Of a stretch of DNA of 64,000 nucleotides, positions 9,143 to 17,379 are shown piece after piece (position 1 is the stretch's first letter; every line of letters begins with the position of its first letter). Under the pieces are notes generated by a model. It searched no databases, was not told where the DNA came from, and saw only the letters and a program-made list of their open reading frames with translations. Source of the stretch: Pelagicoccus mobilis (GTDB taxonomy: Bacteria > Verrucomicrobiota > Verrucomicrobiia > Opitutales > Opitutaceae); contig NZ_JAENIL010000012.1 of NCBI RefSeq assembly GCF_016595505.1, positions 62,001 through 126,000 on the forward strand, read 5' to 3'. A program made the position numbers and the translations under genes.

Positions 9143-9230
9143 CGGGACTCGATCCCGCGGTTTACCACCCGCCAGCAGGGGGCTCCGCGGGTGTTGGCAC
9201 TGCGCTTTCGGCTTCGCCTGAACGAGTCCC
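9143..9230. repeat. nested palindrome built from the tRNA-Asp T-arm
   Basis: Bases 9143-9160 match the reverse complement of the tRNA-Asp variable/T-arm segment (9054-9071) at 17 of 18 positions. GGGACTCG (9145-9152) pairs with CGAGTCCC (9223-9230). Inside, CACCCGC (9166-9172) pairs with GCGGGTG (9187-9193). The result is an 88-bp nested inverted repeat immediately after the tRNA terminator. Confidence 0.7.
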
Positions 9231-9284
9231 TTCTATCCTGCCATTGCTGGCAAAAGACCGTCCTTTCACGAGGTCGGCTTTTTT
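9223..9284 (+). pseudogene. degenerate second copy of the tRNA-Asp 3' end and terminator
   Basis: From CGAGTCCC through CTATCCTGCCATTGCTG, this matches the real tRNA 3' end and its first downstream bases with 3 changes in 27. A decayed version of the terminator hairpin and T-tract follows (about 9257-9284). No 5' tRNA half is present, so it cannot make a tRNA. It could be a tandem-duplication relic or an attachment-site-like remnant. The remaining gap to the kinase gene (9285-9464) holds no gene or clear promoter. Confidence 0.65.
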
Positions 9285-9464
9285 GTAACCAAATTCTTAA
9301 GACGAGTGTGCGGAGCTGGCCGTTCGTTTTGTTGCGGGATAGGCGTTTGCCCGTCGGGTTGTCTTCTTAGGGTGGATACTCTTTATGTTTCGTCATTTGG
9401 GAGAGGCTGGCTAGGGTGAGTTGGCTCTTGTCGTGGGGCGTTTGTTGGTGGATAGTGGGGGACG

Positions 9465-12266
9465 ATGCTCTTGTTTTTGTCTCGATTTCGGAATCCGATC
9501 TTTGCCCTGCTTGCGGTAATTGTCTTTGGATTCTTGTATTGGGGGGCGGTGGTTCGCGTTTTGGGGCCGTTCAAGGATTTGCAGCTCCCTTTGGAGGAGT
9601 ATTTGGAGTTCGCAGCTGAGCCGGAAGCAGGAGTCGAGGGGCGAGGTATCGAGGGCTTGGAGTTTCGTCCGCTAGGGGATTGGAAAACGGTGGGGCGAGC
9701 GGAGGCATCTTCGGTGTATTGGTTTCGGTTGTCGCTAGATCGTTTGCCGGCAGGTTGGATTAAGGACAGCTGTCTGATCGAACTGGATGAAGGGCGTAGG
9801 GTTTGGACTGTTGATTCGCTGCGGTTGTATTTGAGCGGTGGCGAAGGGATGAGTTTGGTGAGCCAGACGGGGTATGCTGTGGAGCGGACTCAGAGGTCGT
9901 GGGAAGGTGGCGGGTTCGCCCTTCCGGTTTTGATCGAGCAGGCGGGAGGCGGCGCGCACTCCTTGTATATTCGGGCGGCGATTCGAGGGCGTTTTGATCC
10001 GAATTTCCGTTTTTGGTCGCGTTCGGAGCAACGGCAGGCGTTTCAGGCGCGACTCGACTCTTTCGCCTTGTTGAACTTGGGGGCGACTTTGAGCGTAGTG
10101 CTTTTTGTCGGGCTGATCGCGATCCGACTGAAGTCGCCACTTCTTGGATACTATTTGGGGTATCTTGGATTGGTGGCGTTTAATTTGATGAACAGCTGGC
10201 AGGTGCGTAGTGGCAATGGGCTGTTTTGGGAGGGAGCGGGCTTTGCTCGTTTTACCACGATTTCTTTGCTCGTTTTCGTGATCTCCTATGCGTTTCTCTT
10301 CGCTTTCACGAGAATCTTCCTTGGGGTGCGTCCTGGCGCTAAGGCGTCGAGGCTACTGAACGGGATGGCTTTGTTGAACTGGGCTTTTCTGGGATTGGCG
10401 TTTGGAGGGGATCGCGTTTTTGTGAGCGAGTGGGCGGCGTATCTGTTTGCCTCGCGGGAGACCTTGTTTGCGGCGTGCTTGATCGGCTTGGCGATTGTGT
10501 ATTGGAAGCGAGGCCAGAAGGAGGCGGGGCTTTATGTGTTGTCGTTTTCGGTGACGCTTGCTTTGGGGTTGATGCAGAATCTGACTCGAGTCGGAATAGT
10601 CGAGGAGTGGGCGTATCCGTTTTCTGAACTGTCTCTGGCGAATACGGGAATTATTCTGGGAGCTTTCATCTTGGCGATCGCGGCGACAGATCGTTTGCGT
10701 CTGATTCAGGTTGAGCGGGATCGGGCGCGTGGGGAGGCCTTGGAGAATTTGCAGCGTTTGCATGCGATGGAGGAGTCGGCTCGGCATGAGCTTGAGTTGA
10801 AGGTGGAGCAGCGGACGCAGGAGTTGAGCGTGGAAGTGGAGCGGTCGCGCAATGCGGAGAAAGCGCTTGAGGTCGCTCTGGGGGATTCGGAGGAAGCGAA
10901 TCGGGCCAAGAGCGCGTTTCTGGCTGCGATGAGCCATGAGCTGAGGACTCCATTGAATGCGATTCTTGGATACGCTCAGCTATTGGGGCGTCCGAGCTAT
11001 TTGCAGAGCAAGGGTCCTAAGGCGGTCGAGACGATCAAGAGTAGCGGCGAGCATTTGCTGGAGTTGATCAACGATGTGTTGAACTTGTCGAAGCTGGAAG
11101 CTGGAAAGGTGAGCGCGGAACCGGCGAGCTTCGACCTGCTGGAGTTGTTGAGGGAATTGGTCGCGATGCTCAGGGTGAGCGCGGAGCAGAAGGGGGTCGT
11201 GCTGCGTTTGGAGGGAGAAGAGAAGGTGCCGCAGTTCTTGTTGGGAGACCGAAGGTTGCTGCGTCAGATATTGATCAACCTGTTGGGCAATGCGATTAAG
11301 TTTACGGATAGCGGAAGCGTTAGGCTGGTAGTGGAGTCGGAGGGCGAGGGAATCGTGTTTCGCATCGTGGATACGGGAGTGGGGATCGAAGCGGAGGCGT
11401 TGGAGGATATTTTCGAACCGTTTTCTCAGTCGGGCAGCGAACGGGAGAAAGCGAAAGGTACGGGGCTTGGCTTAGCGATCAGCCGTAAGCTTGCTCGTCA
11501 GATGGGGGGCGATATTTTGGTTGAGAGCGAGCTGGGGAAGGGGAGCGAGTTTCGCTTGATGCTTGTCTTGGCGAAGGCGAAGGAAGCGGATTTGGACAGC
11601 TCGTTGGAAGTGAAGGGTGAGGCTTACGAGCGTGTCGTTGGCTACAAAGGTGAACGCCGATGTGTTCTGGTGGTCGATGATGACGAATTGAATCGGTCGG
11701 TTTTGGGCGAGTTGTTGGAGGAGCTTTCGTTCGAGGCTATTTTTGCGAGCGATGGTCGGGAGGCTTTGGATACGCTAGCGGAACGGATGCCGAATCTGGT
11801 GATCATGGACCTAGAGATGCCGAGAATGAATGGTTTGGAGGCGACGCGCGAGATCCGGAATCGAAGGGAATGGGCGGACTTGCCTGTGGTAGCGTTGACG
11901 GCGAGCGTTCTGGAGGAAAGCCAGAGGAGTTGCTTGGAGGCCGGGTGTTCTGGCTTTTTCGTGAAGCCAGTGAAGCGAGGCGAGCTGTTGGCTGTATTGG
12001 AGCAGCAGTTGAAGCTGGAGTGGATCCGGTCGGAAGAAGACGGGGAGCACCCAGAGGGCGCGTCGCTTGTTTTTCCGCCGAGGGAAAGCCTGGAAGCTTT
12101 GCGTGTGGAAGCCAAGGCGGGGCATGTAAAGGGAGTGCGCACCTCGCTTGAGGCTCTGGGGAGTGGATACGAGCGTTTTCGCGAGGAGGTCGAGTCGCGG
12201 CTGGCCGAGTTTGACCTTGATGGAATTTTAGAGTTGGTTGAAGCAGGCTTGGATGAATTGAAATAG
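9465..12266 (+). CDS. 7TM hybrid sensor histidine kinase with receiver domain
   Basis: A 933-aa inner-membrane protein. After one N-terminal membrane segment comes a periplasmic 7TMR-DISMED2-like domain (residues about 40-190), then seven membrane helices (about 200-405). A coiled coil (about 415-480) leads to HisKA with phosphoacceptor H491 (AMSHELRTPLN). The HATPase has N box LLGNAIKF, G1 DTGVGI and G2 GTGLGLAIS. A receiver follows with phospho-Asp D782 (IMDLEMPRMNG). The last 65 residues form a helical tail seen in BarA-like kinases. DISM domains usually sense soluble ligands or envelope signals. The next gene, only 4 bp away, encodes a sigma-54 response regulator, so the two surely form one phosphorelay. 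Confidence 0.93.
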   Translation: MLLFLSRFRNPIFALLAVIVFGFLYWGAVVRVLGPFKDLQLPLEEYLEFAAEPEAGVEGRGIEGLEFRPLGDWKTVGRAEASSVYWFRLSLDRLPAGWIKDSCLIELDEGRRVWTVDSLRLYLSGGEGMSLVSQTGYAVERTQRSWEGGGFALPVLIEQAGGGAHSLYIRAAIRGRFDPNFRFWSRSEQRQAFQARLDSFALLNLGATLSVVLFVGLIAIRLKSPLLGYYLGYLGLVAFNLMNSWQVRSGNGLFWEGAGFARFTTISLLVFVISYAFLFAFTRIFLGVRPGAKASRLLNGMALLNWAFLGLAFGGDRVFVSEWAAYLFASRETLFAACLIGLAIVYWKRGQKEAGLYVLSFSVTLALGLMQNLTRVGIVEEWAYPFSELSLANTGIILGAFILAIAATDRLRLIQVERDRARGEALENLQRLHAMEESARHELELKVEQRTQELSVEVERSRNAEKALEVALGDSEEANRAKSAFLAAMSHELRTPLNAILGYAQLLGRPSYLQSKGPKAVETIKSSGEHLLELINDVLNLSKLEAGKVSAEPASFDLLELLRELVAMLRVSAEQKGVVLRLEGEEKVPQFLLGDRRLLRQILINLLGNAIKFTDSGSVRLVVESEGEGIVFRIVDTGVGIEAEALEDIFEPFSQSGSEREKAKGTGLGLAISRKLARQMGGDILVESELGKGSEFRLMLVLAKAKEADLDSSLEVKGEAYERVVGYKGERRCVLVVDDDELNRSVLGELLEELSFEAIFASDGREALDTLAERMPNLVIMDLEMPRMNGLEATREIRNRREWADLPVVALTASVLEESQRSCLEAGCSGFFVKPVKRGELLAVLEQQLKLEWIRSEEDGEHPEGASLVFPPRESLEALRVEAKAGHVKGVRTSLEALGSGYERFREEVESRLAEFDLDGILELVEAGLDELK

Positions 12267-12270
12267 AATT

Positions 12271-13803
12271 ATGGATACGTTTTCTCCTACGGGCACGATT
12301 ATGATTGTAGACGATACGCCGGCTAATATTGGCGTACTGTTCGATAGCCTTTCAGAGCTTGGCTACAAGGTGCTGGTGGCTAAGGACGGCGAGAGCGGGT
12401 TGGAAAAGATCGGCCAGGAGTTTCCGGATCTCGTTCTCTTGGACGTCATGATGCCGGGAATGGATGGCTTCGAGGTGTGTGAGAAGCTGAAGGCGGATGA
12501 GTCTACCAAGGACATTCCGGTGATCTTCATGACGGCGTTGAGCGAGACCAAGGAGAAGGTGCGGGCTTTTGAGGCGGGGGCGGTCGACTATGTGACGAAG
12601 CCGTTTCAGACGGAGGAGGTAAATGCTCGAGTGTTGACTCATATCCGGATTCGCCAGTTGCAGGAGGATCTGGAGACGGAGGTTGAGTGCCGGCGTCGGG
12701 CGGAGGAGCAGCTCAAGGTGGTGAATGCCGAGCTAGAGGAGCGGGTGGCGGAGAGGACGACAGATCTCCGCGAGGCGTTGCAGCAGGTGGAGGCGTTGAA
12801 GGATCAGCTGGAGGGGCAGGTGGAGCATCTTCAGGAAGAGATCGAGCGGGAGCATAATTTCTCTGAGATTATTGGTAAAAGCCGGGCATTGATGGAGGTC
12901 TTGGAGAAGGTCGAGATGGTGGCGAAGACCGATGCTACTGTGTTGATCACGGGAGAGTCTGGTACCGGGAAGGAGCTGGTGGCTCGAGCGGTGCACGGGG
13001 CGAGCGATTTGAGCGCGGGGCCGCTGATCAAGGTCAACTGCGGGGCGATCGCTGCGAATCTGGTGGAGAGCGAATTGTTTGGGCACGAGAAGGGCTCGTT
13101 TACGGGGGCGTTGGCTCAGCGTAAGGGGAGATTCGAGCTTGCTGATGGCGGTACGCTGTTTCTGGACGAGATCGGCGAGCTGTCGCCGGAGGTGCAGGTG
13201 AAGCTCTTGCGAGTGTTGCAGGAGGGGGAGTTCGAGCGTCTTGGTGGGGCGGATACGATTAAGGTGAAGGTGCGGATTATTTGCGCGACTCACCGTGATT
13301 TGGCGAAGTTGGTGGAGAAGGGGGAATTTCGTGAGGACCTCTATTATCGACTCAATGTGTTCCCGATCGAGAATCCGCCGCTGCGTATGCGCAAAACGGA
13401 TATTCCATTGCTGGCCGACTTTTTCCTGGATAAGTTCTCTCGGAAATTCGGAAAGAGCATCTCTGGTTTCGATGAGGCTGTCGCGAAGCGTTTGCTGGAG
13501 CATAGTTGGCCCGGGAACATTCGGGAGCTCCAGAACAGCATCGAGCGCGCTGTGATTCTGTGTAAGGGAGAGCTTATCGACTTCGGAAATTTCATTGATT
13601 CGAGAAGTCCGGACAAGGGAGGGGCTCCTCAGGGCTTGGACGAGCTGGATAAGTTTGAGCGGAAGATTTATCTGCGAGCGATGAAACAGGCGAACTGGAA
13701 GATCGGCGGTCCGGAGGGAGCGGCTGCTTTGTTGGATAGACCGGTGAGTACTGTGCGTGACCGGGTAAAGAAGCTGGGGTTGGAACCTGGCGACAGTGAG
13801 TGA
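12271..13803 (+). CDS. NtrC-type sigma-54-dependent response regulator
   Basis: 510 aa. The receiver (residues about 8-125) has phospho-Asp D58 in [11 protein letters not shown] and K in VTKPF. A coiled coil follows (about 130-195), then the AAA+ sigma-54 activator domain (about 200-430) with Walker A GESGTGKE at 228-235, Walker [12 protein letters not shown], and the sigma-54 contact loop at 275-280. That loop reads GSFTGA rather than the usual GAFTGA. A Fis-type helix-turn-helix ends the protein. It starts 4 bp after the hybrid kinase gene and is translationally linked to it. Five exported-protein genes starting just downstream on the other strand carry sigma-54-type promoters and are natural candidate targets. 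This link is an inference. Confidence 0.95.
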   Translation: MDTFSPTGTIMIVDDTPANIGVLFDSLSELGYKVLVAKDGESGLEKIGQEFPDLVLLDVMMPGMDGFEVCEKLKADESTKDIPVIFMTALSETKEKVRAFEAGAVDYVTKPFQTEEVNARVLTHIRIRQLQEDLETEVECRRRAEEQLKVVNAELEERVAERTTDLREALQQVEALKDQLEGQVEHLQEEIEREHNFSEIIGKSRALMEVLEKVEMVAKTDATVLITGESGTGKELVARAVHGASDLSAGPLIKVNCGAIAANLVESELFGHEKGSFTGALAQRKGRFELADGGTLFLDEIGELSPEVQVKLLRVLQEGEFERLGGADTIKVKVRIICATHRDLAKLVEKGEFREDLYYRLNVFPIENPPLRMRKTDIPLLADFFLDKFSRKFGKSISGFDEAVAKRLLEHSWPGNIRELQNSIERAVILCKGELIDFGNFIDSRSPDKGGAPQGLDELDKFERKIYLRAMKQANWKIGGPEGAAALLDRPVSTVRDRVKKLGLEPGDSE

Positions 13804-13843
13804 GGATGTGTATCGGTTGCAGTGATACGGTATGCTCTCTTGC

Positions 13844-13877
13844 AAAAAAAAAACGCCCGCTCTTGTGGAGGGGCGTT
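13844..13877 (-). terminator. terminator of the first DUF3016 gene (minus strand)
   Basis: On the minus strand AACGCCC and GGGCGTT form the stem, followed by ten T. It lies between convergent genes and may also stop transcription from the regulator side. Confidence 0.88.
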
Positions 13878-13890
13878 GCTGTGCCTTAGC

Positions 13891-14373
13891 TTAAATCTTT
13901 AGAGTACGTACCCAGGTGTCGAAGAGGTCTTTGACGTATGGGTGGTCTTCGAAGCGGGCCATCGTTGTGGGCATCATGGAGCGATCTCTGAGCTTTTCGC
14001 TGCCTTCGGCGACTACGTTTCCGTCGAGGTCGAGTATTTGGTAGTCGAAGGCGAGACGGGCTGGGTAGATGCTCTTGACGATGCGAACGTCTTGGAGGTG
14101 CATTCTCCAGGGTTCGATTTCTCCTGCTAGGTCGATGTCGGTGACTCTGACGCTGGCGATGTATTGGTCTCCGAGCTTTTTGTCGAGTTTCCTGACCATG
14201 TACTTCTGGATGTCGTTGAGGACAATCTGCTGGTCTTTTTCGGAGTTGAAGTCGTCGCGTTTTATGTCGGTGAAGTCGTCCGGATTTTCGAAGTGGATGG
14301 TGACTGCCGCATTTGCGCTGAGTGTGAACGCGATGGCTGCGATGGTAGAGATGATGGCTGATTTGATTTTCAT
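13891..14373 (-). CDS. DUF3016 exported protein, copy 1
   Basis: 160 aa with a clear Sec signal peptide (MKIKSAIISTIAAIAFTLSANA). The mature protein matches the DUF3016 pattern: an N-terminal ENPDDFTDI strand, a helix, then the conserved core VTDIDLAGEIEPWR, DVRIVKSIYPARL, YQILDLDGNVVAEG and a C-terminal FDTWVRTLK. The function of DUF3016 is unknown, and the location is probably periplasmic. It is about three-quarters identical by eye to the second copy at 15416-15898. A sigma-54-type promoter lies 47 bp upstream of its start and a terminator directly downstream, so it is a single-gene unit. Confidence 0.88.
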   Translation of the reverse strand: MKIKSAIISTIAAIAFTLSANAAVTIHFENPDDFTDIKRDDFNSEKDQQIVLNDIQKYMVRKLDKKLGDQYIASVRVTDIDLAGEIEPWRMHLQDVRIVKSIYPARLAFDYQILDLDGNVVAEGSEKLRDRSMMPTTMARFEDHPYVKDLFDTWVRTLKI

Positions 14374-14417
14374 TTTTAGTATTGGGTATGGTTTTGGTTT
14401 TTTGTGTGTCTGTGTTA

Positions 14418-14457
14418 TTGCATCGCGTGTGCCAAATGAATGAAGGGTTTTGTAAGT
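14418..14457 (-). promoter_or_regulatory. composite sigma-54 promoter P1 (DUF3016)
   Basis: On the minus strand TTGGCACACGCGATGCAA (14435-14418) has the -24 GG and -12 GC separated by exactly 10 bp. The element AACTTACA (reverse complement of 14451-14457 plus one flanking base) lies 17 bp farther upstream. The start codon is about 47 bp downstream. Confidence 0.8.
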
Positions 14458-14594
14458 TTCAGATTATCAGTAGTATATTGTTTTCTGTTTGGTTGGGCTG
14501 TTTGCTGGGGTTGCGGGAATTCGTTTTTGATGCGGATCTTCGTTTCGGGGGTGTATGGTCCTCGGTTGAAGAGGGGAGTTGGTTTTTGGATACG

Positions 14595-14621
14595 AAAAAG
14601 CCCCGGCGGTTGGCCGGGGCT
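14595..14621 (-). terminator. terminator of the DUF3016-DUF3313 operon (minus strand)
   Basis: AGCCCCGGC (14599-14607) pairs with GCCGGGGCT (14613-14621). On the minus strand it is followed by five T. Confidence 0.88.
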
Positions 14622-14660
14622 CGCTATACTGGATATTATCGTTATGAAGAAAGTGTGCGC

Positions 14661-15362
14661 TTAGCTAGCTGAGGCTTTCTTGACGCGTTCGAGGCCGTTG
14701 GCGAGGGAGCGTGCCCAAGTGTCGAAGAGGCTTCTTGCGTCGTTGATGTTGGTGAACTGTGTGCGCTCGTAGCCGCGTCCGAATCCGTCGCCGAAGTCGC
14801 GTTGGCGGTCTCCTGCTCTGGCGAGAAGTTCGCCGGTTTCGGAGTCGTAGAGTTCGATCATGAGCGTGGCGTCGCCTGCGTATTCAGCGTAAGTCTTGTG
14901 AGTCATGCCGGCGGTGCGGTCGACGTCTGGCGCATTGATTTCGAGATCTACGATGGCGGGACGGACGAGCAGTACATTGTCGCCAGGGGCGAATACGACT
15001 GGGTATCCTTTCTTCTCGAGTGACTTGGAGAATTGCTCGAGGAATAGTTCCTTGGCGTTTTCCTGGATGAACTCGATGTCGTCATCGGTGATCCGATTGA
15101 TCATGCGGCCTGAGTTGATATCGCTTTGCCAGTGCTTCTGGAAGGTGATGGATGGCTCGAGGACGATGATCTCGTCGTAAGCGCTGAGGTCGACTCCTGG
15201 CTTGATGTAGGCGTAGTCTACGTTTTTGGCTTTCTTTATGAGGACCAGTCCGTCGGGTGTGGTTTCTGGTAGGTCATTTTTCTTAGCCTGTGCTTCGGTG
15301 GCGACGACAGCCGATGCCAAGATTGCGCAGGAGAGTGTGAGGTTTTGGATGAGCTTTTTCAT
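14661..15362 (-). CDS. DUF3313 exported protein, copy 1
   Basis: 233 aa with a signal peptide (leader ends near ATEAQA). The mature protein matches the DUF3313 family: PETTPDGLVLIKKAKNVDYAY, then KPGVDLSAYDEIIV, a helical region, RPAIVDLEINAPD, YAGDATLMIELYDSETGELLARAGD and a C-terminal helix. The function is unknown; the family is periplasmic or outer-membrane associated. It sits 53 bp downstream of the second DUF3016 gene on the same strand and shares its promoter. Its C-terminal LFDTWARSLA resembles the LFDTWVRTLK end of its DUF3016 neighbours. A paralogue lies at 40990-41700. Confidence 0.86.
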   Translation of the reverse strand: MKKLIQNLTLSCAILASAVVATEAQAKKNDLPETTPDGLVLIKKAKNVDYAYIKPGVDLSAYDEIIVLEPSITFQKHWQSDINSGRMINRITDDDIEFIQENAKELFLEQFSKSLEKKGYPVVFAPGDNVLLVRPAIVDLEINAPDVDRTAGMTHKTYAEYAGDATLMIELYDSETGELLARAGDRQRDFGDGFGRGYERTQFTNINDARSLFDTWARSLANGLERVKKASAS

Positions 15363-15415
15363 GAGTTTTTTTGTGTTTTTTGGTGTATGTTTTTGTTGAA
15401 TACTTGGTTTCTTTG

Positions 15416-15898
15416 TTAAACTTTCAATTTACGTACCCAGGTGTCGTAGAGGTCTTTTACGTATGGGTAATCTTCGAAGTTGTGGGTGATGCTGGTCATC
15501 ACGTTGCGGTCTCGGAGGTTTTCTTCGCCTTGGGCGACTACGTTTCCGTCGAGGTCGAGGATTTGGTATTCGAAGGCGATGCTGGCTGGGTAGATGCTCT
15601 TGACGATGCGGACGTCTTGTAGGCGGCTTCTCCAGGGCTCGATTTCTCCGGCGAGGTCGACATCGGTGACGTTGACGCTGGCGATGTATTGGTCGCCGAT
15701 CTTCTTATCGAGCTTTCGGGTCATGTACTTCTCGAGATCCTTGAGGACGATTTGCTGGTCTTTTTTGGAGTCGATGGAGTCGAGACTGATGTCTGAGAAG
15801 TTGTCTGGATTTTCGAAGTTGACGCTGACCGCTGCGTTGGCGCTGAGAGCGATTGAAAGCGCTGCGATGGTGGTGATAGCTGCTGTCTTGATTTTCAT
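15416..15898 (-). CDS. DUF3016 exported protein, copy 2
   Basis: 160 aa, the same length as copy 1, with the same signal peptide style and the same conserved blocks (VTDVDLAGEIEPWR, DVRIVKSIYPASI, DLDGNVVAQGEENLRDR). Its conserved C-terminus reads LYDTWVRKLKV. It is first in an operon with the DUF3313 gene and is driven by sigma-54-type promoter P2 about 58 bp upstream. The two DUF3016 genes flank DUF3313, which suggests local duplication. Confidence 0.88.
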   Translation of the reverse strand: MKIKTAAITTIAALSIALSANAAVSVNFENPDNFSDISLDSIDSKKDQQIVLKDLEKYMTRKLDKKIGDQYIASVNVTDVDLAGEIEPWRSRLQDVRIVKSIYPASIAFEYQILDLDGNVVAQGEENLRDRNVMTSITHNFEDYPYVKDLYDTWVRKLKV

Positions 15899-15955
15899 TT
15901 TCGAGTGTTGGTTTTAGGCTTTTGTTTTTATTCGTTTCGTTGAATGCCCTCCTAT

Positions 15956-15995
15956 TTGCACGGTGCGTGCCAAGTTTGTTGGTGGATTTGTAAGT
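15956..15995 (-). promoter_or_regulatory. composite sigma-54 promoter P2 (DUF3016-DUF3313)
   Basis: On the minus strand TTGGCACGCACCGTGCAA has GG-N10-GC, a near-perfect -24/-12 box. AACTTACA (reverse complement of 15989-15995 and flank) lies 17 bp upstream of it. Confidence 0.85.
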
Positions 15996-16146
15996 TATTG
16001 AATGATAGCTATATGTGGTTTTAGGAAGGTTTCCTGTTCTTGTTTTGGGGGACGAGATTTCGTGTTGGGAACGGATTTCCGTTTCGGGTGAAGGGCTGTC
16101 GTCCGGGCAGCTTCTGGCGCCGGAACTGGGCGGGGCTGAGAAATAG

Positions 16147-16180
16147 AAAGGGCCGCGCTGTTGTGCGCGGCCCTTTGTTT
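16147..16180 (-). terminator. terminator of the DUF6515 gene (minus strand)
   Basis: AAAGGGCCGCGC (16147-16158) pairs perfectly with GCGCGGCCCTTT (16165-16176) around a 6-nt loop. Confidence 0.9.
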
Positions 16181-16204
16181 GTGATTTAGTCTAAAAGTGT
16201 GGTG

Positions 16205-16849
16205 TTAGATGACTCTATAGTGCACGTGCCCGTTGATGTTGACGGAGCGGTAGGTGATCGACCCGAAGTGGTAGTGGGTCGCGCCTCCGACGATGGTTGT
16301 TGTGTAACCGCTTGGCAGGTAGGTGACTGTGAGTCCGATTGGAGGTCGGCTTACGACGAATTCGTTGCCAACTTTGATGTAGTAGGAGCCGTAGTAGTGG
16401 TAGTAGCGGTGTCCGTGGAAAACGATGGTGGTGTGTCCGACGGGCAGGGTGTGGATGCGTGCTCCGAAGGGGGCTTTGACTACGACGAATCCGCTTGTGG
16501 CGGGAGCGTAGTAGACGCCTCCAAAATAGTATAGGTGACGCCCTCCGACGACGACCCGCTTGTGTCCGTGCGGGAGGACTCTGAGGTGATGTCCGTGACG
16601 GTGGTAGTGGTGTCCGTGGTGGATGTGGCGATCGATGCTACGACTGACCTGTCGATGGTCCTGGCGGTGGTCTTGACGGATGTCTTGACGATAGTCCTGC
16701 CTGTGATCTGCACGGCGTTCTTGCCTGTGCTCGTGGACTTGCTGTTGGTAGACGGGCGCGGCGCTTCGGTGGCTGCGGGCCTGTGAAAGGGTGGCGAAGC
16801 TCGTCAGCGCGACGAGCGTTAGGGTGGCGGTGCGAAGTGTTTGTTTCAT
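16205..16849 (-). CDS. DUF6515-like exported protein with Arg/His/Gln hexad repeats
   Basis: 214 aa with a signal peptide ending near SQA. Residues about 35-75 are very rich in R, H, Q and D and carry repeats of the form DHRQDxR. A histidine-rich stretch follows (HIHHGHHYHRHGHH). The second half is made of repeated beta units of about 45 residues, with G.YY then P.G....LP.GHTT/GYTT motifs, as in DUF6515 proteins. This layout suggests a periplasmic or surface beta structure with a basic, possibly metal- or polyanion-binding arm. That role is inferred. It is the second gene of a unit driven by P3 and is paralogous to 18138-18812. Confidence 0.75.
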   Translation of the reverse strand: MKQTLRTATLTLVALTSFATLSQARSHRSAAPVYQQQVHEHRQERRADHRQDYRQDIRQDHRQDHRQVSRSIDRHIHHGHHYHRHGHHLRVLPHGHKRVVVGGRHLYYFGGVYYAPATSGFVVVKAPFGARIHTLPVGHTTIVFHGHRYYHYYGSYYIKVGNEFVVSRPPIGLTVTYLPSGYTTTIVGGATHYHFGSITYRSVNINGHVHYRVI

Positions 16850-16894
16850 TGGATTAGGGAGTTGGTTTTGTCAGGCGGGCGAGCCGGATGGATT

Positions 16895-17095
16895 TTAGAT
16901 GCGGACGCTGAAGGTCGCTGAGGCGGGCATTGACCGAGTGCGTCGGGAAAGGCCTGACCTTAGTCGGCGTCTGAGGAGGAGTTTGCCGTAGCTAATTTCT
17001 TGCTCGTGGCGCACTTGATCGGGAGAGACGTGTGCTGCCTCTTTGTGGCTGTCGATAGGATCGATAGATGATGTAGATGAAGTGATAATGCTCAT
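16895..17095 (-). CDS. 66-aa hypothetical protein directly downstream of a sigma-54 promoter
   Basis: The reading frame opens with ATG at 17095-17093 and closes at 16895. The start is about 47 bp downstream of the -12 box of P3, and the stop is 45 bp before the DUF6515 gene. The product starts MSIITSSTSSIDPIDS, then a polar acidic middle (SPDQVRHEQEISYGKLL), and ends in an arginine-rich tail (LLRRRLRSGLSRRTRS). There is no signal peptide. I recognise no family. Its placement argues for a real small gene, though it could be leader sequence. Confidence 0.45.
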   Translation of the reverse strand: MSIITSSTSSIDPIDSHKEAAHVSPDQVRHEQEISYGKLLLRRRLRSGLSRRTRSMPASATFSVRI

Positions 17096-17141
17096 ATTGA
17101 GTGTATGTTGATTGTTTTGAAAATTTGCTGTGCCTGACCTT

Positions 17142-17182
17142 ATGCATGGCTCGTGCCAGCTATATGAGGAAAAGGTGTAAGT
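17142..17182 (-). promoter_or_regulatory. composite sigma-54 promoter P3 (66-aa ORF and DUF6515)
   Basis: On the minus strand CTGGCACGAGCCATGCAT has GG-N10-GC. CACTTACA (reverse complement around 17176-17182) lies 18 bp upstream. The rest of the region up to 17379 holds only the terminator of the next gene. Confidence 0.82.
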
Positions 17183-17300
17183 GATTGATAGATAGCATGA
17201 AGTGTCTTTTTGAGGAGGCTTGTGTTTCGTGGTTAAGTTCGGTTTCCCGTGCCGGGAAACGGGTTTCCGTTTTTTTGGACCCGGGAGAGGTGGTCGAAGA

Positions 17301-17331
17301 GAAAGCCCCGTCCGAAGGAATCGAACGGGGC
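17301..17331 (-). terminator. terminator of the glycine-zipper protein gene (minus strand)
   Basis: GCCCCGTCCGA and TCGAACGGGGC form an 11-bp stem with one mismatch around a short loop. The T-tract on the minus strand is weak (CTTTCTC). Confidence 0.7.
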
Positions 17332-17379
17332 CACTCATTTCCCTAGCTCCTTGAAGCTGCAGCCGTCTGGCTGGCTTCG

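Noticed and set aside
9143-9284. Integron attC-like site after tRNA-Asp
   Set aside because: Arms derive from the tRNA itself, and there is no integrase or cassette nearby.
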